This document shows positions 1-15,350 of a stretch of DNA of 50,838 bases, piece after piece. The position numbers and the translations under genes are program-made. The notes beneath the pieces were generated by a model that ran no database searches, was not told where the DNA came from, and saw only the letters and a program-made list of their open reading frames with translations. Origin of the DNA: Oceanospirillales bacterium (lineage in GTDB: Bacteria; Pseudomonadota; Gammaproteobacteria; Xanthomonadales; SZUA-36); contig QIKV01000098.1 of assembly GCA_003233115.1 (NCBI GenBank), positions 1 to 50,838 of the forward strand, read 5' to 3'. The stretch's first letter is position 1. Every line of letters starts with the position of its first letter.

Positions 1-29
1 TCCATCCACCCATGTGGTTGGCCCAACAG

Positions 30-65
30 TTGCATAAACACAAGGTACTGTATATATTTACAGTA
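30..65 (+). promoter_or_regulatory. SOS promoter and LexA box of lexA
   Basis: A 16-bp LexA box CTGTATATATTTACAG lies at 48-63, inside a near-palindrome TACTG...CAGTA at 46-65. It overlaps a plausible sigma70 promoter: -35 TTGCAT at 30-35, 17-bp spacer, -10 TATATT at 53-58. Transcription would begin near 65, giving a short leader with AAAGG before the lexA ATG at 86. This is the layout of an autoregulated lexA. The same 20-bp palindrome, with two central changes, precedes dnaE2 at the other end of the window. Confidence 0.88.
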
Positions 66-85
66 TCAAACCCAAAGGTACAGTC

Positions 86-745
86 ATGAACCGGAAACCG
101 CTAACAAAACGTCAAAATGAAGTTCTTAACTTTATCTCTGATCATATTGATTCTATTGGTTTTCCTCCTACCAGAAACGAGTTATCGAAGCACTTTGGCT
201 TCCGCTCACCCAATGCGGCGGAAAGCCATTTACGCATGCTCGAGCGCAAAGGCATGATCCGGATCGAGGCCGGGCACTCCCGTGGCATCACACTGACTGC
301 GCTGTCCCGATCCAGCTTGCCCACCGCTAAAAGCCGCCACGCGCCACTGCCACTGGTCGGCCGGGTAGCCGCCGGCAGCCCGATCCTGGCGCAGGAAAAT
401 ATCGAGCACGAGTACCGTGTGGATCCAGCGCTGTTTTCCCCCCGCCCGCATTACCTGTTGCGGGTTGAGGGCCACAGCATGCGCGATGCCGGCATCCTTG
501 ACGGCGACCTGCTGGCCGTGCACCGCACACCGGTGGCTCGCCAGGGGCAGATCGTGGTTGCGCGCCTGGATGATGAAGTCACCGTCAAGCGCTTTGAACG
601 TAACGGGCACAGGGTCCGACTGCTACCGGAAAACCCGGATTTCGAACCCATCCAGGTCGATTTGCGCAAGCAGGAACTGGTTATCGAAGGCCTCGGTGTG
701 GGCGTTGTGCGGCCCCGCCTTACAAGTGGCAACAAGTCCCGGTGA
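86..745 (+). CDS. lexA: LexA repressor (SOS response)
   Basis: This is the SOS transcriptional repressor, a dimer that cleaves itself when RecA is activated by DNA damage. The 219-residue protein has an N-terminal winged helix (about 1-70, with the FPPTRNEL and [11 protein letters not shown] stretches) and a C-terminal S24 peptidase domain. The cleavage bond is Ala96-Gly97 (VAAGSP), the catalytic serine is Ser131 (GHSMRDAG) and the catalytic lysine is Lys168 (EVTVKRF), so it should be self-cleaving. A LexA box directly upstream indicates autoregulation. Its TGA overlaps the GTG start of imuA, so the two are translationally coupled. This is the layout of lexA-imuA-imuB-dnaE2 mutagenesis cassettes, so it may be a cassette-specific LexA rather than the only copy in the genome. 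Confidence 0.95.
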   Translation: MNRKPLTKRQNEVLNFISDHIDSIGFPPTRNELSKHFGFRSPNAAESHLRMLERKGMIRIEAGHSRGITLTALSRSSLPTAKSRHAPLPLVGRVAAGSPILAQENIEHEYRVDPALFSPRPHYLLRVEGHSMRDAGILDGDLLAVHRTPVARQGQIVVARLDDEVTVKRFERNGHRVRLLPENPDFEPIQVDLRKQELVIEGLGVGVVRPRLTSGNKSR

Positions 746-1358
746 CGCCCGATATAGCCTCATTAACCGCACAGCAACTGTTATGGCGGGGTAAGCAGGC
801 CGTACATCGCATGCAGACGCTGACCAGCGGCTATGCCGCCCTGGATGCAGCCCTGCCCGGCCATGGCTGGCCAATGGGCGCGGTCACTGAGCTTATCCAT
901 GACATCCCCGGCTGTGGCGAGTTCAGCCTGTTATTACCGGCACTCGCACGGCTCAGCCAGGAGCACCGGATTATCATGGTCGACCCGCCGTGGATACCCT
1001 ACCCGCCTGCCCTGCATGAGCACGGGTTGGTACTGGATAACTTATTGCTGGTTCGGACTCAGAACAGAAAAGAATCGCTGTGGGCCTGCGAACAGGTGCT
1101 GCACGGTATGCCCGGCGGTGCGGTGCTGGCCTGGCCTGAGCGCCTGTCCTTCGGTGAGTTGCGGCGCCTGCAACTGGCTGCACAAAGCGGCCAAAAAACA
1201 GTTTTCCTGTTCCGTAATGCCGCTGCGGCAAGTAGCCCGTCCCCCGCTGTGTTACGCCTGCAACTTGCGGCGGATGAAGGCGACCTGCAGATCAGCGTAT
1301 TGAAGTGCCGTGGCCAACGGCCTGCTGCAGCCATACGCATCCGCCGGGGGCAGTTGCT

Positions 1359-7066
<5,708 letters not shown>

Positions 7067-7078
7067 AATGGAAAGACA

Positions 7079-8269
7079 ATGAACATAGAAGTCAAGGTGC
7101 CGATATTACCCGAATCCGTTGCCGATGCAACGGTCGCAGCGTGGCACAAGCAACCCGGCGAGAGCATTTACCGGGACGAAAATCTCGTTGACCTCGAAAC
7201 CGACAAGGTCGTGCTGGAAGTGCCCTCCCCGGTCGACGGCGTGATCGGGAAAATCGTCTGCGACACGGGCGCAACCGTCACCAGTGGTGAATTGCTTGCT
7301 GTCATTGAAGAAGGCGCGGTCGCGGATGCCCCGGAATCAGCAGATGAAACCACCGGCCGATCAACCGCTGAAGCAGCGGCACCGGCGGGCGCAGCCCCCG
7401 CTGCAGTCTCTGCACCCGCCGCGCAAACTGAAAAACTCAGCCCCGCTGCCCGGCGCGTTGCCGAAGAAGCAGGCGCGGATGTCAGCAGGCTGGCAGGCAG
7501 CGGCCGGGGCGGGCGCATTACCAAGGGCGATGTGATCCATTATGTGCGCCAGGGTGCTCCCGCAGGGCCACGCCCTGAGGAACGCATCAAAATGACCCGC
7601 TTGCGCTCCCGCGTTGCCGAGCGCATGAAACAGGCACAAAACACCGCAGCGATTCTGACCTCTTTCAACGAGGTGGACCTCAAAGCCGTCATGGACCTGC
7701 GCAGGAAGTATAAGGATGCATTCCAGCAGGAGCATGACGTCAAACTCGGGTTGATGTCCTTTTTTGTACAAGCCGTCTGCGATGCCTTGCGTAAATACCC
7801 CATCGTCAATGCTTCACTGGAGGGAAATGAAATTGTTTACCACGGTTTTCAGGACATTGGCATCGCGGTCTCCACTGAGCGCGGCCTGATGGTGCCGATA
7901 CTGAGGAATGCCCAGCACCTGTCACTGGCCGACGCTGAACGCGCCATTCGTGAATTTGCCGGCAAGGCACGCGATGGCAGGATTGCGCTGGAAGACCTGC
8001 AGGGCGGAACTTTCACCATTACCAATGGCGGCACCTTCGGCTCGCTGCTGTCAACGCCCCTGTTGAACCCGCCACAGAGTGCGATCCTCGGCATGCATGC
8101 CATCAAGGACCGCCCGGTGGTGGTGGAAGGTAAAATACTCGCCCGGCCGATGATGTTTATCGCGCTGAGTTACGACCATCGCATTATTGACGGCAAGGAA
8201 GCGGTGTTGTTCCTGGTCGCGGTTAAAGAAGCACTTGAAGACCCGGCGCGCTTGCTGCTCGGTCTCTGA
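7079..8269 (+). CDS. sucB: Dihydrolipoyl succinyltransferase, E2 of 2-oxoglutarate dehydrogenase
   Basis: This is the core E2 enzyme that transfers the succinyl group to CoA. The 396 residues comprise a lipoyl domain with Lys43 in [11 protein letters not shown], an Ala/Pro-rich linker (about 95-120), a peripheral subunit-binding domain (about 121-158, [13 protein letters not shown]...GRITKGDV) and a catalytic domain. The catalytic domain ends with the CAT-fold signature SYDHRIIDG, where His367 and Asp371 are catalytic. The order sucA-sucB-lpd and the spacing of 12 bp and 23 bp mark a single operon. No frameshift or unusual residue was noticed. Confidence 0.95.
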   Translation: MNIEVKVPILPESVADATVAAWHKQPGESIYRDENLVDLETDKVVLEVPSPVDGVIGKIVCDTGATVTSGELLAVIEEGAVADAPESADETTGRSTAEAAAPAGAAPAAVSAPAAQTEKLSPAARRVAEEAGADVSRLAGSGRGGRITKGDVIHYVRQGAPAGPRPEERIKMTRLRSRVAERMKQAQNTAAILTSFNEVDLKAVMDLRRKYKDAFQQEHDVKLGLMSFFVQAVCDALRKYPIVNASLEGNEIVYHGFQDIGIAVSTERGLMVPILRNAQHLSLADAERAIREFAGKARDGRIALEDLQGGTFTITNGGTFGSLLSTPLLNPPQSAILGMHAIKDRPVVVEGKILARPMMFIALSYDHRIIDGKEAVLFLVAVKEALEDPARLLLGL

Positions 8270-8292
8270 CTGACCCCTATCAGGAAACCCAC

Positions 8293-9735
8293 ATGACAGA
8301 CAATGGCATGGCAGAAAAATTTGATGTAATCGTAATCGGCGGTGGCCCGGGAGGCTATGTGGCCGCGATCAGGGCCGCACAACTGGGCCTCAGCACCGCC
8401 TGCATCGACATGACCACCGGCAAAGATGGCAAGGCCGCGCTGGGCGGCACCTGCCTGAACGTCGGTTGCATACCGTCCAAGGCCTTGCTGGACAGTTCCA
8501 AACACTACTACCAGCTGCAACACGAGTATGCGGCGCACGGCATCAGCGTCGCTGACGCCAGCATGGATATCGCAACCATGCTGGCGCGCAAAGACAACGT
8601 GGTCAGCAAACTCACCGGTGGTGTTGCACAATTGTTCAAGGCCAACAAGGTCAAGCAGTTGCATGGGCGTGGCCGCCTGCTGGCCGACCGCAGGGTTGCG
8701 TTCACACCACACGCGGGAGAAGACTCCCTGCTGCTGGAAGCGGACAACATCATCCTGGCCGCCGGCTCAGTACCGATCGCCATTGCCAATGTCGAATACG
8801 ACGATGAATACATTATCGACAACGCCGGTGCACTGGATCTGACCGAAGTGCCGCGACGCCTCGGTGTAATAGGTGCCGGTGTCATCGGCCTGGAACTGGG
8901 TTCAGTCTGGCAACGGCTTGGCTCTGAAGTGACGCTGCTCGAAGCCCTGCCGACATTCCTGCCGGCCGCTGATCAGGATATATCCAAACAGGCCGGGCGC
9001 CTGTTTAAAAGACAGGGCCTGGATATCCGCCTCGGGACACTGGTCAAATCAGCCAGCGTCGCAGATGCTGAGGTCAGGGTAACGCTGCAGGATAAAGAGG
9101 GTGAAAGCGAAATCAGCTTCAACCGCCTGTTGGTAGCTGTAGGCAGGAAACCCTACACCGAAGGCCTGCTCGCTGAAGACAGCGGCGTGGCGTTAAACGA
9201 ACGCGGCCAGATTGATGTGAATGAAAAGTCACAAACCACTGCAACCGGTGTCTGGGCCATTGGTGATTGCGTGCGTGGCCCGATGTTGGCCCACAAAGCC
9301 TCTGAAGAAGGTATAGCAGTGGCCGAGTTAGTGGCCGGCAAAGCTGCGCATATCCACTTCGATACCGTGCCCTGGGTCATCTATACCGATCCGGAAATCG
9401 CCTGGGTGGGTAAAACAGAACAGCAACTGAAGGAACAGGGCGTTGACTACCGATCCGGGTCTTTCCCGTTTGCAGCAACCGGCCGTGGTCTTGCCATGGG
9501 CAATGCTGCCGGCCTGGTGAAAATTCTGGCCGCTACGGATACCGATGAAATCCTCGGTGTGCACATCGTCGGCCCGGCCGCATCTGAACTCATCGCAGAA
9601 TGTGTTGTGACGATGGAATTCCATGGCGCTGCTGAAGACCTGGCGCGTATCGTGCACGCCCACCCGACCTTGTCGGAGGCCATCCACGAGGCTGCGTTGC
9701 ACGTCGACAAGCGGGCGATTCACAGGGGCAACTAA
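8293..9735 (+). CDS. lpdA: Dihydrolipoyl dehydrogenase (E3)
   Basis: This FAD enzyme reoxidises dihydrolipoamide with NAD+. The 480-residue protein starts with an FAD Rossmann motif (VIVIGGGPGGYVAA), followed by the redox disulfide GGTCLNVGCIPSK with Cys54 and Cys59. The NAD-binding segment is GVIGAGVIGLELGSVW, and the C-terminal interface carries the catalytic His-Glu pair in HAHPTLSEAIHEAAL. It follows sucB and so most likely serves the 2-oxoglutarate dehydrogenase complex, although E3 is commonly shared with pyruvate and branched-chain complexes. The short gap to the next gene suggests cotranscription with the acuI-like reductase. Confidence 0.95.
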   Translation: MTDNGMAEKFDVIVIGGGPGGYVAAIRAAQLGLSTACIDMTTGKDGKAALGGTCLNVGCIPSKALLDSSKHYYQLQHEYAAHGISVADASMDIATMLARKDNVVSKLTGGVAQLFKANKVKQLHGRGRLLADRRVAFTPHAGEDSLLLEADNIILAAGSVPIAIANVEYDDEYIIDNAGALDLTEVPRRLGVIGAGVIGLELGSVWQRLGSEVTLLEALPTFLPAADQDISKQAGRLFKRQGLDIRLGTLVKSASVADAEVRVTLQDKEGESEISFNRLLVAVGRKPYTEGLLAEDSGVALNERGQIDVNEKSQTTATGVWAIGDCVRGPMLAHKASEEGIAVAELVAGKAAHIHFDTVPWVIYTDPEIAWVGKTEQQLKEQGVDYRSGSFPFAATGRGLAMGNAAGLVKILAATDTDEILGVHIVGPAASELIAECVVTMEFHGAAEDLARIVHAHPTLSEAIHEAALHVDKRAIHRGN

Positions 9736-9739
9736 CGAA

Positions 9740-10756
9740 ATGACAGGTAACGAAATGACCGGCATACCCGACACATTCATGGCATTTCGCATTCACAACG
9801 ATGCCGAGGGCTACCGCTGCGCTATTGAGGACATCCGTATCGAAGACCTCAGCGAAGGTGATGTCACGGTTCGCGGCGAATGGTCAGGCATCAATTACAA
9901 GGACGCGCTGGCGGCCACCGGTGAAGGCCGGATTCTTAAATCATTTCCACTGGTTGGCGGCATTGATGTTGCCGGTGAAGTGATTGCTTCGGACTGCGAG
10001 CGTTTTTCACCCGGAGACAAGGTTCTGGTGACCGGCTGCAGCCAGTCTGAAACACGCGATGGCGGTTACAGCCAATACCTGCGCCTTGACAGCAACAGCA
10101 TCGTGCCGCTGCCGGCCGGTTTAACCACCCGCGAAGCCATGGGTATCGGCACCGCAGGCTTTACTGCCGCACTATCCCTTTATCGTATGGAGGCCCTTGG
10201 CCAGACACCGGCGGACGGTCCTGTTGTGATTACCGGTGCCACCGGTGGTGTCGGCAGTTTCGCCATCGACATCCTGACGCGGGCCGGTTACGAAGTGCAT
10301 GCCATCACCGGCAAGGTGGAGCAATTTGATTACCTTGAGGAACTGGGTGCGCGCCAGTGCATATCGCGCCACGACCTGCACTGGGGGCAAAAGCCCATGG
10401 AATCCGTGCGCTGGGCCGGTTGTATTGACAATGTAGGTGGCGATATGCTGGCTGGAATCTCCCGTGTCATTGACCTGTGGGGCAACATTGCCGTGTGCGG
10501 CATGGCCGGCGGCATCGGCTTGCATGCGACCAATCTGCCGATGATACTGCGGGGTGTCAGCCTGCTCGGAATCAGCTCCAACAACGCACCCTATGACATC
10601 CGGCGAACCCTGTGGGACCGCCTGGCCAACGAGTGGCGACCACGACACCTGGACCAGATCATCCGAACCGAGGTTGACCTCGACACGCTGGCCGGGGCTT
10701 TCGCTACATTGATTGGCGGGGACTCGCTGGGCCGTATCGTGGTCAGCCTTGCCTGA
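9740..10756 (+). CDS. AcuI/YhdH-type quinone oxidoreductase (acryloyl-CoA reductase family)
   Basis: This is a zinc-free medium-chain dehydrogenase of the YhdH/AcuI group, which reduces acryloyl-CoA to propionyl-CoA with NADPH in members that have been studied. Recognisable are SGINYKDALAATGEGRI near residue 37, the proton-relay region PLVGGIDVAGEV, the cofactor motif GATGGVGSFAID and the C-terminal DSLGRIVV. Three closely spaced starts are possible: ATG 9740, ATG 9755 (with AGGT upstream) and ATG 9779. The short sequence TAACGAAATGAC occurs twice in 15 bp here, so the start region is duplicated. It sits directly behind lpd, but nothing nearby proves a role in propionate or DMSP metabolism. 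Confidence 0.8.
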   Translation: MTGNEMTGIPDTFMAFRIHNDAEGYRCAIEDIRIEDLSEGDVTVRGEWSGINYKDALAATGEGRILKSFPLVGGIDVAGEVIASDCERFSPGDKVLVTGCSQSETRDGGYSQYLRLDSNSIVPLPAGLTTREAMGIGTAGFTAALSLYRMEALGQTPADGPVVITGATGGVGSFAIDILTRAGYEVHAITGKVEQFDYLEELGARQCISRHDLHWGQKPMESVRWAGCIDNVGGDMLAGISRVIDLWGNIAVCGMAGGIGLHATNLPMILRGVSLLGISSNNAPYDIRRTLWDRLANEWRPRHLDQIIRTEVDLDTLAGAFATLIGGDSLGRIVVSLA

Positions 10757-10856
10757 GTGGCCATTGAGATTAATTGGTTGGATTGATGCATTTCCCGGCA
10801 AAATTGGTGCATAATTGGCGCTTGGGGTACCAAACAGCAAAGACGGATGCGTATTA

Positions 10857-11222
10857 ATGGCAAGAGTTCTTATCGTAGATGACTCCCCCACCCAGGTTTT
10901 TGCCTTGCAAACGCTGGTAGAACAATGGGGGCACGAAACCCTGGTTGCAGAGAATGGCGACCAGGCGCTCGAAATTGCCCGCGAGGAACAACCCGACGTC
11001 ATTCTGATGGATATTATCATGCCCGGCATGAGTGGTTTCCAGGCCACCCGCAAGTTATCACGGGACCAGCAAACACATAGTATCCCGGTCATATTTGTCA
11101 GTTCCAAGGACGGCGAGTCAGACCGTGTATGGGGCATGCGCCAGGGTGCCATCGGATTTGTCACCAAGCCAATCAACCCGGATATATTACTGGGCGCCAT
11201 AACAGACGCAGTCGCGGCCTGA
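10857..11222 (+). CDS. Single-domain response regulator, PilH-like
   Basis: This 121-residue stand-alone CheY-like receiver has no output domain. The acidic pocket is Asp8-Asp9 (LIVDDSP), the phosphorylation site is Asp52 (VILMDIIMPG) and the conserved Lys is Lys104 (FVTKPIN). The wording MARVLIVDDSPTQ, GFQATRKLSRD and DRVWGMRQGA resembles PilH of the Pil-Chp twitching motility pathway. The rest of that pathway (pilG, pilI, pilJ, chpA) is not nearby, so the assignment rests on sequence only. The gene has its own gap of 100 bp upstream and is followed after 29 bp by a peroxiredoxin. Confidence 0.78.
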   Translation: MARVLIVDDSPTQVFALQTLVEQWGHETLVAENGDQALEIAREEQPDVILMDIIMPGMSGFQATRKLSRDQQTHSIPVIFVSSKDGESDRVWGMRQGAIGFVTKPINPDILLGAITDAVAA

Positions 11223-11251
11223 AATAAACATTTTATTCTTGAGGATTGAGC

Positions 11252-11731
11252 ATGAGCATCAACGTTGGAGACCGTATTCCTGATTCAGTTCTGACCCGAA
11301 TGTCAGATCAGGGCCCGCAACCCGTTGCTACTGCAGATTATTTTGCCGGCCGCAAAGTCGTCCTGTTTTCAGTACCCGGTGCATTTACACCGACCTGCAC
11401 CGCGCAGCACCTGCCGGGATTCGTCGCGCGCACCGCTGAATTTTCCGGCAAGGGTATCGATGCCATCGCCTGCATGGCAGTGAACGACGTATTTGTCATG
11501 CACGCCTGGGGCAATAGCGCAAATGCTGACGGTATCGATATGCTGGCCGATGGCAACGGCGAGTTCGCTGCGGCAATGGGGCTGACGATGGATGCCTCCG
11601 CCTTCGGCATGGGTAAACGCTCGCAGCGATTTGCGCTGGTGGCAGATGATGGCGTGATCACCCAGTTACAGGTGGAAGCACCCGGCGAGTTCCGGGTCAG
11701 TTCTGCCGAATCCGTTCTGAACCTGCTCTAG
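11252..11731 (+). CDS. Peroxiredoxin, Prx5/AhpC-TSA type
   Basis: This thiol peroxidase reduces hydrogen peroxide and alkyl hydroperoxides. The 159-residue protein has the peroxidatic motif PGAFTPTC with Cys49, another cysteine at Cys74 (IACMAVND), and the late Arg typical of the Prx5 group. The start ATG 11252 is preceded by GAGGA at good spacing; a TTG six bases earlier is less likely. No fused glutaredoxin domain is present, so an external glutathione or thioredoxin reductant is expected. Its last codon overlaps the stop of the convergent acyl-CoA dehydrogenase by 4 bp. Confidence 0.88.
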   Translation: MSINVGDRIPDSVLTRMSDQGPQPVATADYFAGRKVVLFSVPGAFTPTCTAQHLPGFVARTAEFSGKGIDAIACMAVNDVFVMHAWGNSANADGIDMLADGNGEFAAAMGLTMDASAFGMGKRSQRFALVADDGVITQLQVEAPGEFRVSSAESVLNLL

Positions 11732-13494
11732 GAATCACCCAGGACCAGGTCCTGAATGACCGGCAATTGCTCCTGATAACGTACCAGCCGGGGCTGATGC
11801 CGGTCAATCAACCACTTTGCCATGACCAGTTTGTGCGTGCTGTCTTCAGCGTCACGCTGGTGAATGCCCTCGTCAACCAGTGCAATGATCGCATCCAGCC
11901 AACCCGTATCCCTGACCCAATCGGCCACGATCAAGGTCTGTTCAGCGCTGTCTGACTTGCGTAACAAGGCACTCTGGTCTTTGCACGTGGCAAGCGCCTG
12001 CGCCAGTTTGTCAGCGGTATCTGCGTCCTCGATCCGTGCGGACACCCGCGCCAGGCCCGCTTCAAGATCAGCCAGCAGGACTGCATCAATCCGGTAACGC
12101 AAAATATCCCGCAACATCTGCATGAACAGTGTGTTGTGGGTGCCTTCCCAATTCTCAAAGACGATGGAGTCCCGCAGTAATCGCGGCAGCGGCGAAAAGG
12201 TCTCAATGGTGCCGTTTCCGGCGAGCACGTCAATACAGTGATGAATGTGCTCAACCGAATATTTCGATGTCATGTATTTGCTGATATTGACCCGCCCGCG
12301 TAACAGCAGACGGCGGGGGTCGTCCGCCCCCGCACCCTCGGCATCGGCCTGCTGCTGCAGTACGCCGGTGCGCATGATGCTGGCCAGCAGGGCGGCATTC
12401 TCGGCACGCACAGCGGCGAGATTCAACTGCACCAGGGGGTAGTTCGCGATCGCCTGGCCGAAGGCTTCGCGGTGCAGAGCGTAAGAACGCGCTACCTGGA
12501 AAGCGCGGTGCGCCGCGCCGGTTGCAGCAAAACCGTTCAGGATGCGTGACAGGTGCAGCACGTGTTCCATCAATAGCTTGAAGCCCGTCTTGGGCTCATC
12601 AGGGTGACCGACCGCGAAAGCGCGTGCACCATCAAAATCGATCTCACCCGACGCCATACTGCGGGTGCCCATCTTTTCTTTCAGTCTGCGGATGCGATAG
12701 TTATTCTGGCTGCCGTCATCCAGCACCGCAGGAACCAGGAACAGGGAAACCCCTGCCGTACCCTCAACTTCGGCCTTAACCCGCGCTGTCATCAGGATCA
12801 GGTCGGCATTGGCATTGGAGCAAAACCACTTTTCGCCGTAGATACGCCAATGCCCTGCTTCATCCTGTTGCGCCAGTGTATCGTTCTGTCCCACATCCGA
12901 ACCCCCCTGGACCTCGGTAACAAATTGCGCACCGGTGAAATTTTCACGGTAGGAGGGTACCACCAATTTTTCCAGCCACGCAGACGCCAACTCTGGCGCT
13001 TCTTCAAGTTCTGCCTGTTGCAGGATACGCACAATGCCGGCACTGCATGCCACCGGGCAGTTGTGCCCCGCTTCACCGGCGTGGCAGAGCAGAAAAGACT
13101 TGGCCAGGGCGGAAGTGAACTCGCCGTTGGCCAGATCACCCATCAGTCCGGTACCGTAGATCAGATCGCCACAATCCGCATACAGGGGATGGTGGACAAC
13201 CTCCTGCTGCCAGTCGCCGACGCCGTCGTAATGTTCAAGGCGCGGCAAATTCAGGCGCTCGTCATTGGCACCCGCGAGGGGCTCAAGAGTCGCTGCGACC
13301 ATGGCCCCCACAGCATCCAGTAACGGTAGCAGCGAGGCAGGCAGGTTATGCTTTTCGATATGAAAACGGACACTGTGTGCAAAATCACTCTGCGGTGAAA
13401 ACACCGTGTCCTGCAGCGACCGCTGCCAGTCGGCTAAGGCCGAACGGCCGGAAACCTGGCGCCCCCTGGCCGTTGAAACTTGGGCTGTCATCAT
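11728..13494 (-). CDS. Acyl-CoA dehydrogenase family protein, AidB-like
   Basis: This is a flavin-dependent acyl-CoA dehydrogenase-fold protein of about 588 residues, longer than classical 380-residue enzymes. Motifs are FVTEVQGGSDVGQN (the FAD/substrate loop), GEKWFCSNANADLIL, EKMGTRSMASGEIDF and a C-terminal stretch IVFENWEGTHNTLFMQMLRD (only key residues meant), as in AidB and the long-chain AidB-like group. The chosen start at 13494 is preceded by AGGGA; an upstream Met at 13512 has no clear RBS. It lies 21 bp behind the sulfatase and is probably cotranscribed with it. It could be a dehydrogenase for an unusual acyl-CoA or an AidB-type alkylation-protection protein; the context favours catabolism. 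Confidence 0.82.
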   Translation of the reverse strand: MMTAQVSTARGRQVSGRSALADWQRSLQDTVFSPQSDFAHSVRFHIEKHNLPASLLPLLDAVGAMVAATLEPLAGANDERLNLPRLEHYDGVGDWQQEVVHHPLYADCGDLIYGTGLMGDLANGEFTSALAKSFLLCHAGEAGHNCPVACSAGIVRILQQAELEEAPELASAWLEKLVVPSYRENFTGAQFVTEVQGGSDVGQNDTLAQQDEAGHWRIYGEKWFCSNANADLILMTARVKAEVEGTAGVSLFLVPAVLDDGSQNNYRIRRLKEKMGTRSMASGEIDFDGARAFAVGHPDEPKTGFKLLMEHVLHLSRILNGFAATGAAHRAFQVARSYALHREAFGQAIANYPLVQLNLAAVRAENAALLASIMRTGVLQQQADAEGAGADDPRRLLLRGRVNISKYMTSKYSVEHIHHCIDVLAGNGTIETFSPLPRLLRDSIVFENWEGTHNTLFMQMLRDILRYRIDAVLLADLEAGLARVSARIEDADTADKLAQALATCKDQSALLRKSDSAEQTLIVADWVRDTGWLDAIIALVDEGIHQRDAEDSTHKLVMAKWLIDRHQPRLVRYQEQLPVIQDLVLGDS

Positions 13495-13515
13495 ATATTT
13501 CCCTGCATGCAAGTG

Positions 13516-15081
13516 TTACTTCGAAGCTTCTTCCGAGGTCTTCAGATAACGCTCCGTCAATTTGTCGATCGACCATGAATCAGGTTTCTGGCTGGGTGGG
13601 AATTCGGCGAATGTCTGCAGGAATGTTGCCGTTTGAGCCAGGCCCATGTAAACCCAGGGCGCCTTGCTGATCATCCAGTCCCAGTAGGTGTTGGAATTGT
13701 GGTCAGCACGTTCAAAGGGGTCGCGCCGGAGGTTGAAAATCTTGGGCAGTCTGAGCACGACCTCAGGCTCGGCCCACAAAGCCATGGTTTTTCCGCGCTG
13801 TTCAGCATAAACGATTTTCCAGTCACCTACCCGCACACCAACCGGCATGCCCTCATCGTCCAGGTAATGAAAAACCTTTCGTGGTCCGGTTTTGGTTTTC
13901 CCGGTCCAGTACGGCAGGAAGTTGTAACCGTCCAGGTGTACGCGGAATTTTGTACCGCCGGCCGTATAGCCCTTTTTAAGCTTGTTGACAATGTCCGGTT
14001 CGCCCGCTGCGGCCAGCAGGGTCGGCAACATATCCAGGGTCGACATGATCTCGTTTGAAATCACGCCGGCGGGAATCTTGCCGGGCCAGCGGAACAGGGC
14101 GGGAACGCGGTATGCACCTTCCCAGTTGCTGTTCTTTTCGCTGCGATAAGGGGTGATGGCGCCATCGGGCCAGGTATTGTAGTGCGGCCCGTTATCCGTG
14201 GAATACATCACAATGGTATTGTCGGCAATGCCCAACTCGTCCAGCTTGTCCAGCAATTTCCCGACCAGGTCGTCATGCCCCATCATGGCATCGTTGTACG
14301 GCCCCTCCCCGGAACGGCCGATATCAGATGGCTTGGTATGGGTACGGAAATGCATGTGGGTTGCGTTGAACCATACGAAAAATGGCTTGCCGGCTGCGTG
14401 CGCACGATCAATGAAGTCCAGGCCTGCCGCCAGGAACTCATCATCAACGGTTTCCATGCGCTTGCGGGTCAGCGGGCCGGTATCTTCAATTCTGCCGTCA
14501 GCATAGGAGTGGATTACCCCGCGTGGCCCAAATTTCTTGCGAAACCACGGCGCCTTGGGGTAGTCCGCGTCTTCCGGTTCCTCTTCCGCGTTGAGGTGGT
14601 AAAGATTGCCAAAAAATTCATCAAAGCCATGATTGGTCGGCAGGTACTTATCCTTGTCGCCGAGGTGGTTCTTGCCGAACTGGCCGGTGGCATAGCCCTT
14701 GTCTTTCAACAACTGGGCGATGGTCACATCGCGGTCCTGCAGGCCCAGTTCTGCGCCCGGCAAGCCCACCTTGGTGAGACCGGTACGCAGACCAGACTGG
14801 CCGGTTATGAACGTCGAGCGGCCCGCAGTACAACTCTGATCGCCATAGTAGTCGGTCATCCGCATACCTTCTTTGGCGATGCGGTCAATGTTCGGCGTGC
14901 GGTAGCCCATGACCCCATCGTTATAGGCGCTGATATTGAATATACCGATATCGTCGCCCCAGATGATGAGGATATTGGGCTTGCTGGTTTTGGCTGCAAC
15001 GCTGGTTGAGAGAACCATGCCAGTGACAAACAAGGCCAGGAGCATGAGTGAAATTCGCTGTGACAGATGTATGTTGCGCAT
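13516..15081 (-). CDS. Secreted sulfatase (arylsulfatase family)
   Basis: This type I sulfatase hydrolyses sulfate esters. The 521-residue precursor has a signal peptide (MRNIHLSQR then a hydrophobic run to about residue 30, ending VAA) and should be periplasmic or exported. The metal site begins with Asp43-Asp44 (IIWGDDIG). The formylglycine motif is Cys84-Thr-Ala-Gly-Arg, the CxAxR variant, in DQSCTAGRST. Downstream come GKNHLGDKDKYLPTNHGFDEFFGNLYHL parts and STDNGPHYNTWPDG, which supply further metal ligands. AGGAG lies upstream of the ATG. A formylglycine-generating enzyme is needed but not encoded here. The substrate is unknown; sulfated sterols or algal metabolites would fit the neighbourhood. 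Confidence 0.9.
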   Translation of the reverse strand: MRNIHLSQRISLMLLALFVTGMVLSTSVAAKTSKPNILIIWGDDIGIFNISAYNDGVMGYRTPNIDRIAKEGMRMTDYYGDQSCTAGRSTFITGQSGLRTGLTKVGLPGAELGLQDRDVTIAQLLKDKGYATGQFGKNHLGDKDKYLPTNHGFDEFFGNLYHLNAEEEPEDADYPKAPWFRKKFGPRGVIHSYADGRIEDTGPLTRKRMETVDDEFLAAGLDFIDRAHAAGKPFFVWFNATHMHFRTHTKPSDIGRSGEGPYNDAMMGHDDLVGKLLDKLDELGIADNTIVMYSTDNGPHYNTWPDGAITPYRSEKNSNWEGAYRVPALFRWPGKIPAGVISNEIMSTLDMLPTLLAAAGEPDIVNKLKKGYTAGGTKFRVHLDGYNFLPYWTGKTKTGPRKVFHYLDDEGMPVGVRVGDWKIVYAEQRGKTMALWAEPEVVLRLPKIFNLRRDPFERADHNSNTYWDWMISKAPWVYMGLAQTATFLQTFAEFPPSQKPDSWSIDKLTERYLKTSEEASK

Positions 15082-15350
15082 TTTTAACTCCTGTTGATCA
15101 AATGCATTTCGTGCCGAAACCTGCTTTAAGGATAACCACCAGCAGTACCAGTACCAAGGTTTACTTCGGTCATAAACAGGTGCTTAAAGGTCAAACTAAA
15201 CGTGTATACTGATATACTGATATTTGTACCTGCTTGCAGACTCGACCCGGTTCAGAAATTTCAACCCGGTTCAGAAATTTCACTTTACCAATTTGCTATA
15301 GTCTACTCCTCCCAAGTAGAATTAAGCTGTTCATTTTTCACATAGGATTT
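15082..15350. promoter_or_regulatory. Divergent regulatory region with tandem 19-bp duplication
   Basis: This 269-bp gap lies between the sulfatase (minus) and the AraC-type regulator (plus). It contains a perfect head-to-tail duplication of ACCCGGTTCAGAAATTTCA at 15245-15263 and 15264-15282, and a short repeat of TATACTGA around 15205-15222. AraC proteins bind direct repeats, so the duplicated element is a candidate operator for the adjacent regulator. This has not been demonstrated. AGGA precedes the ATG at 15351. Confidence 0.5.

Noticed and set aside
10172-11200. Minus-strand open frame of 342 codons across the acuI-like and response regulator genes
   Set aside because: It spans two real genes and their intergenic gap on the opposite strand and has no coding signature.
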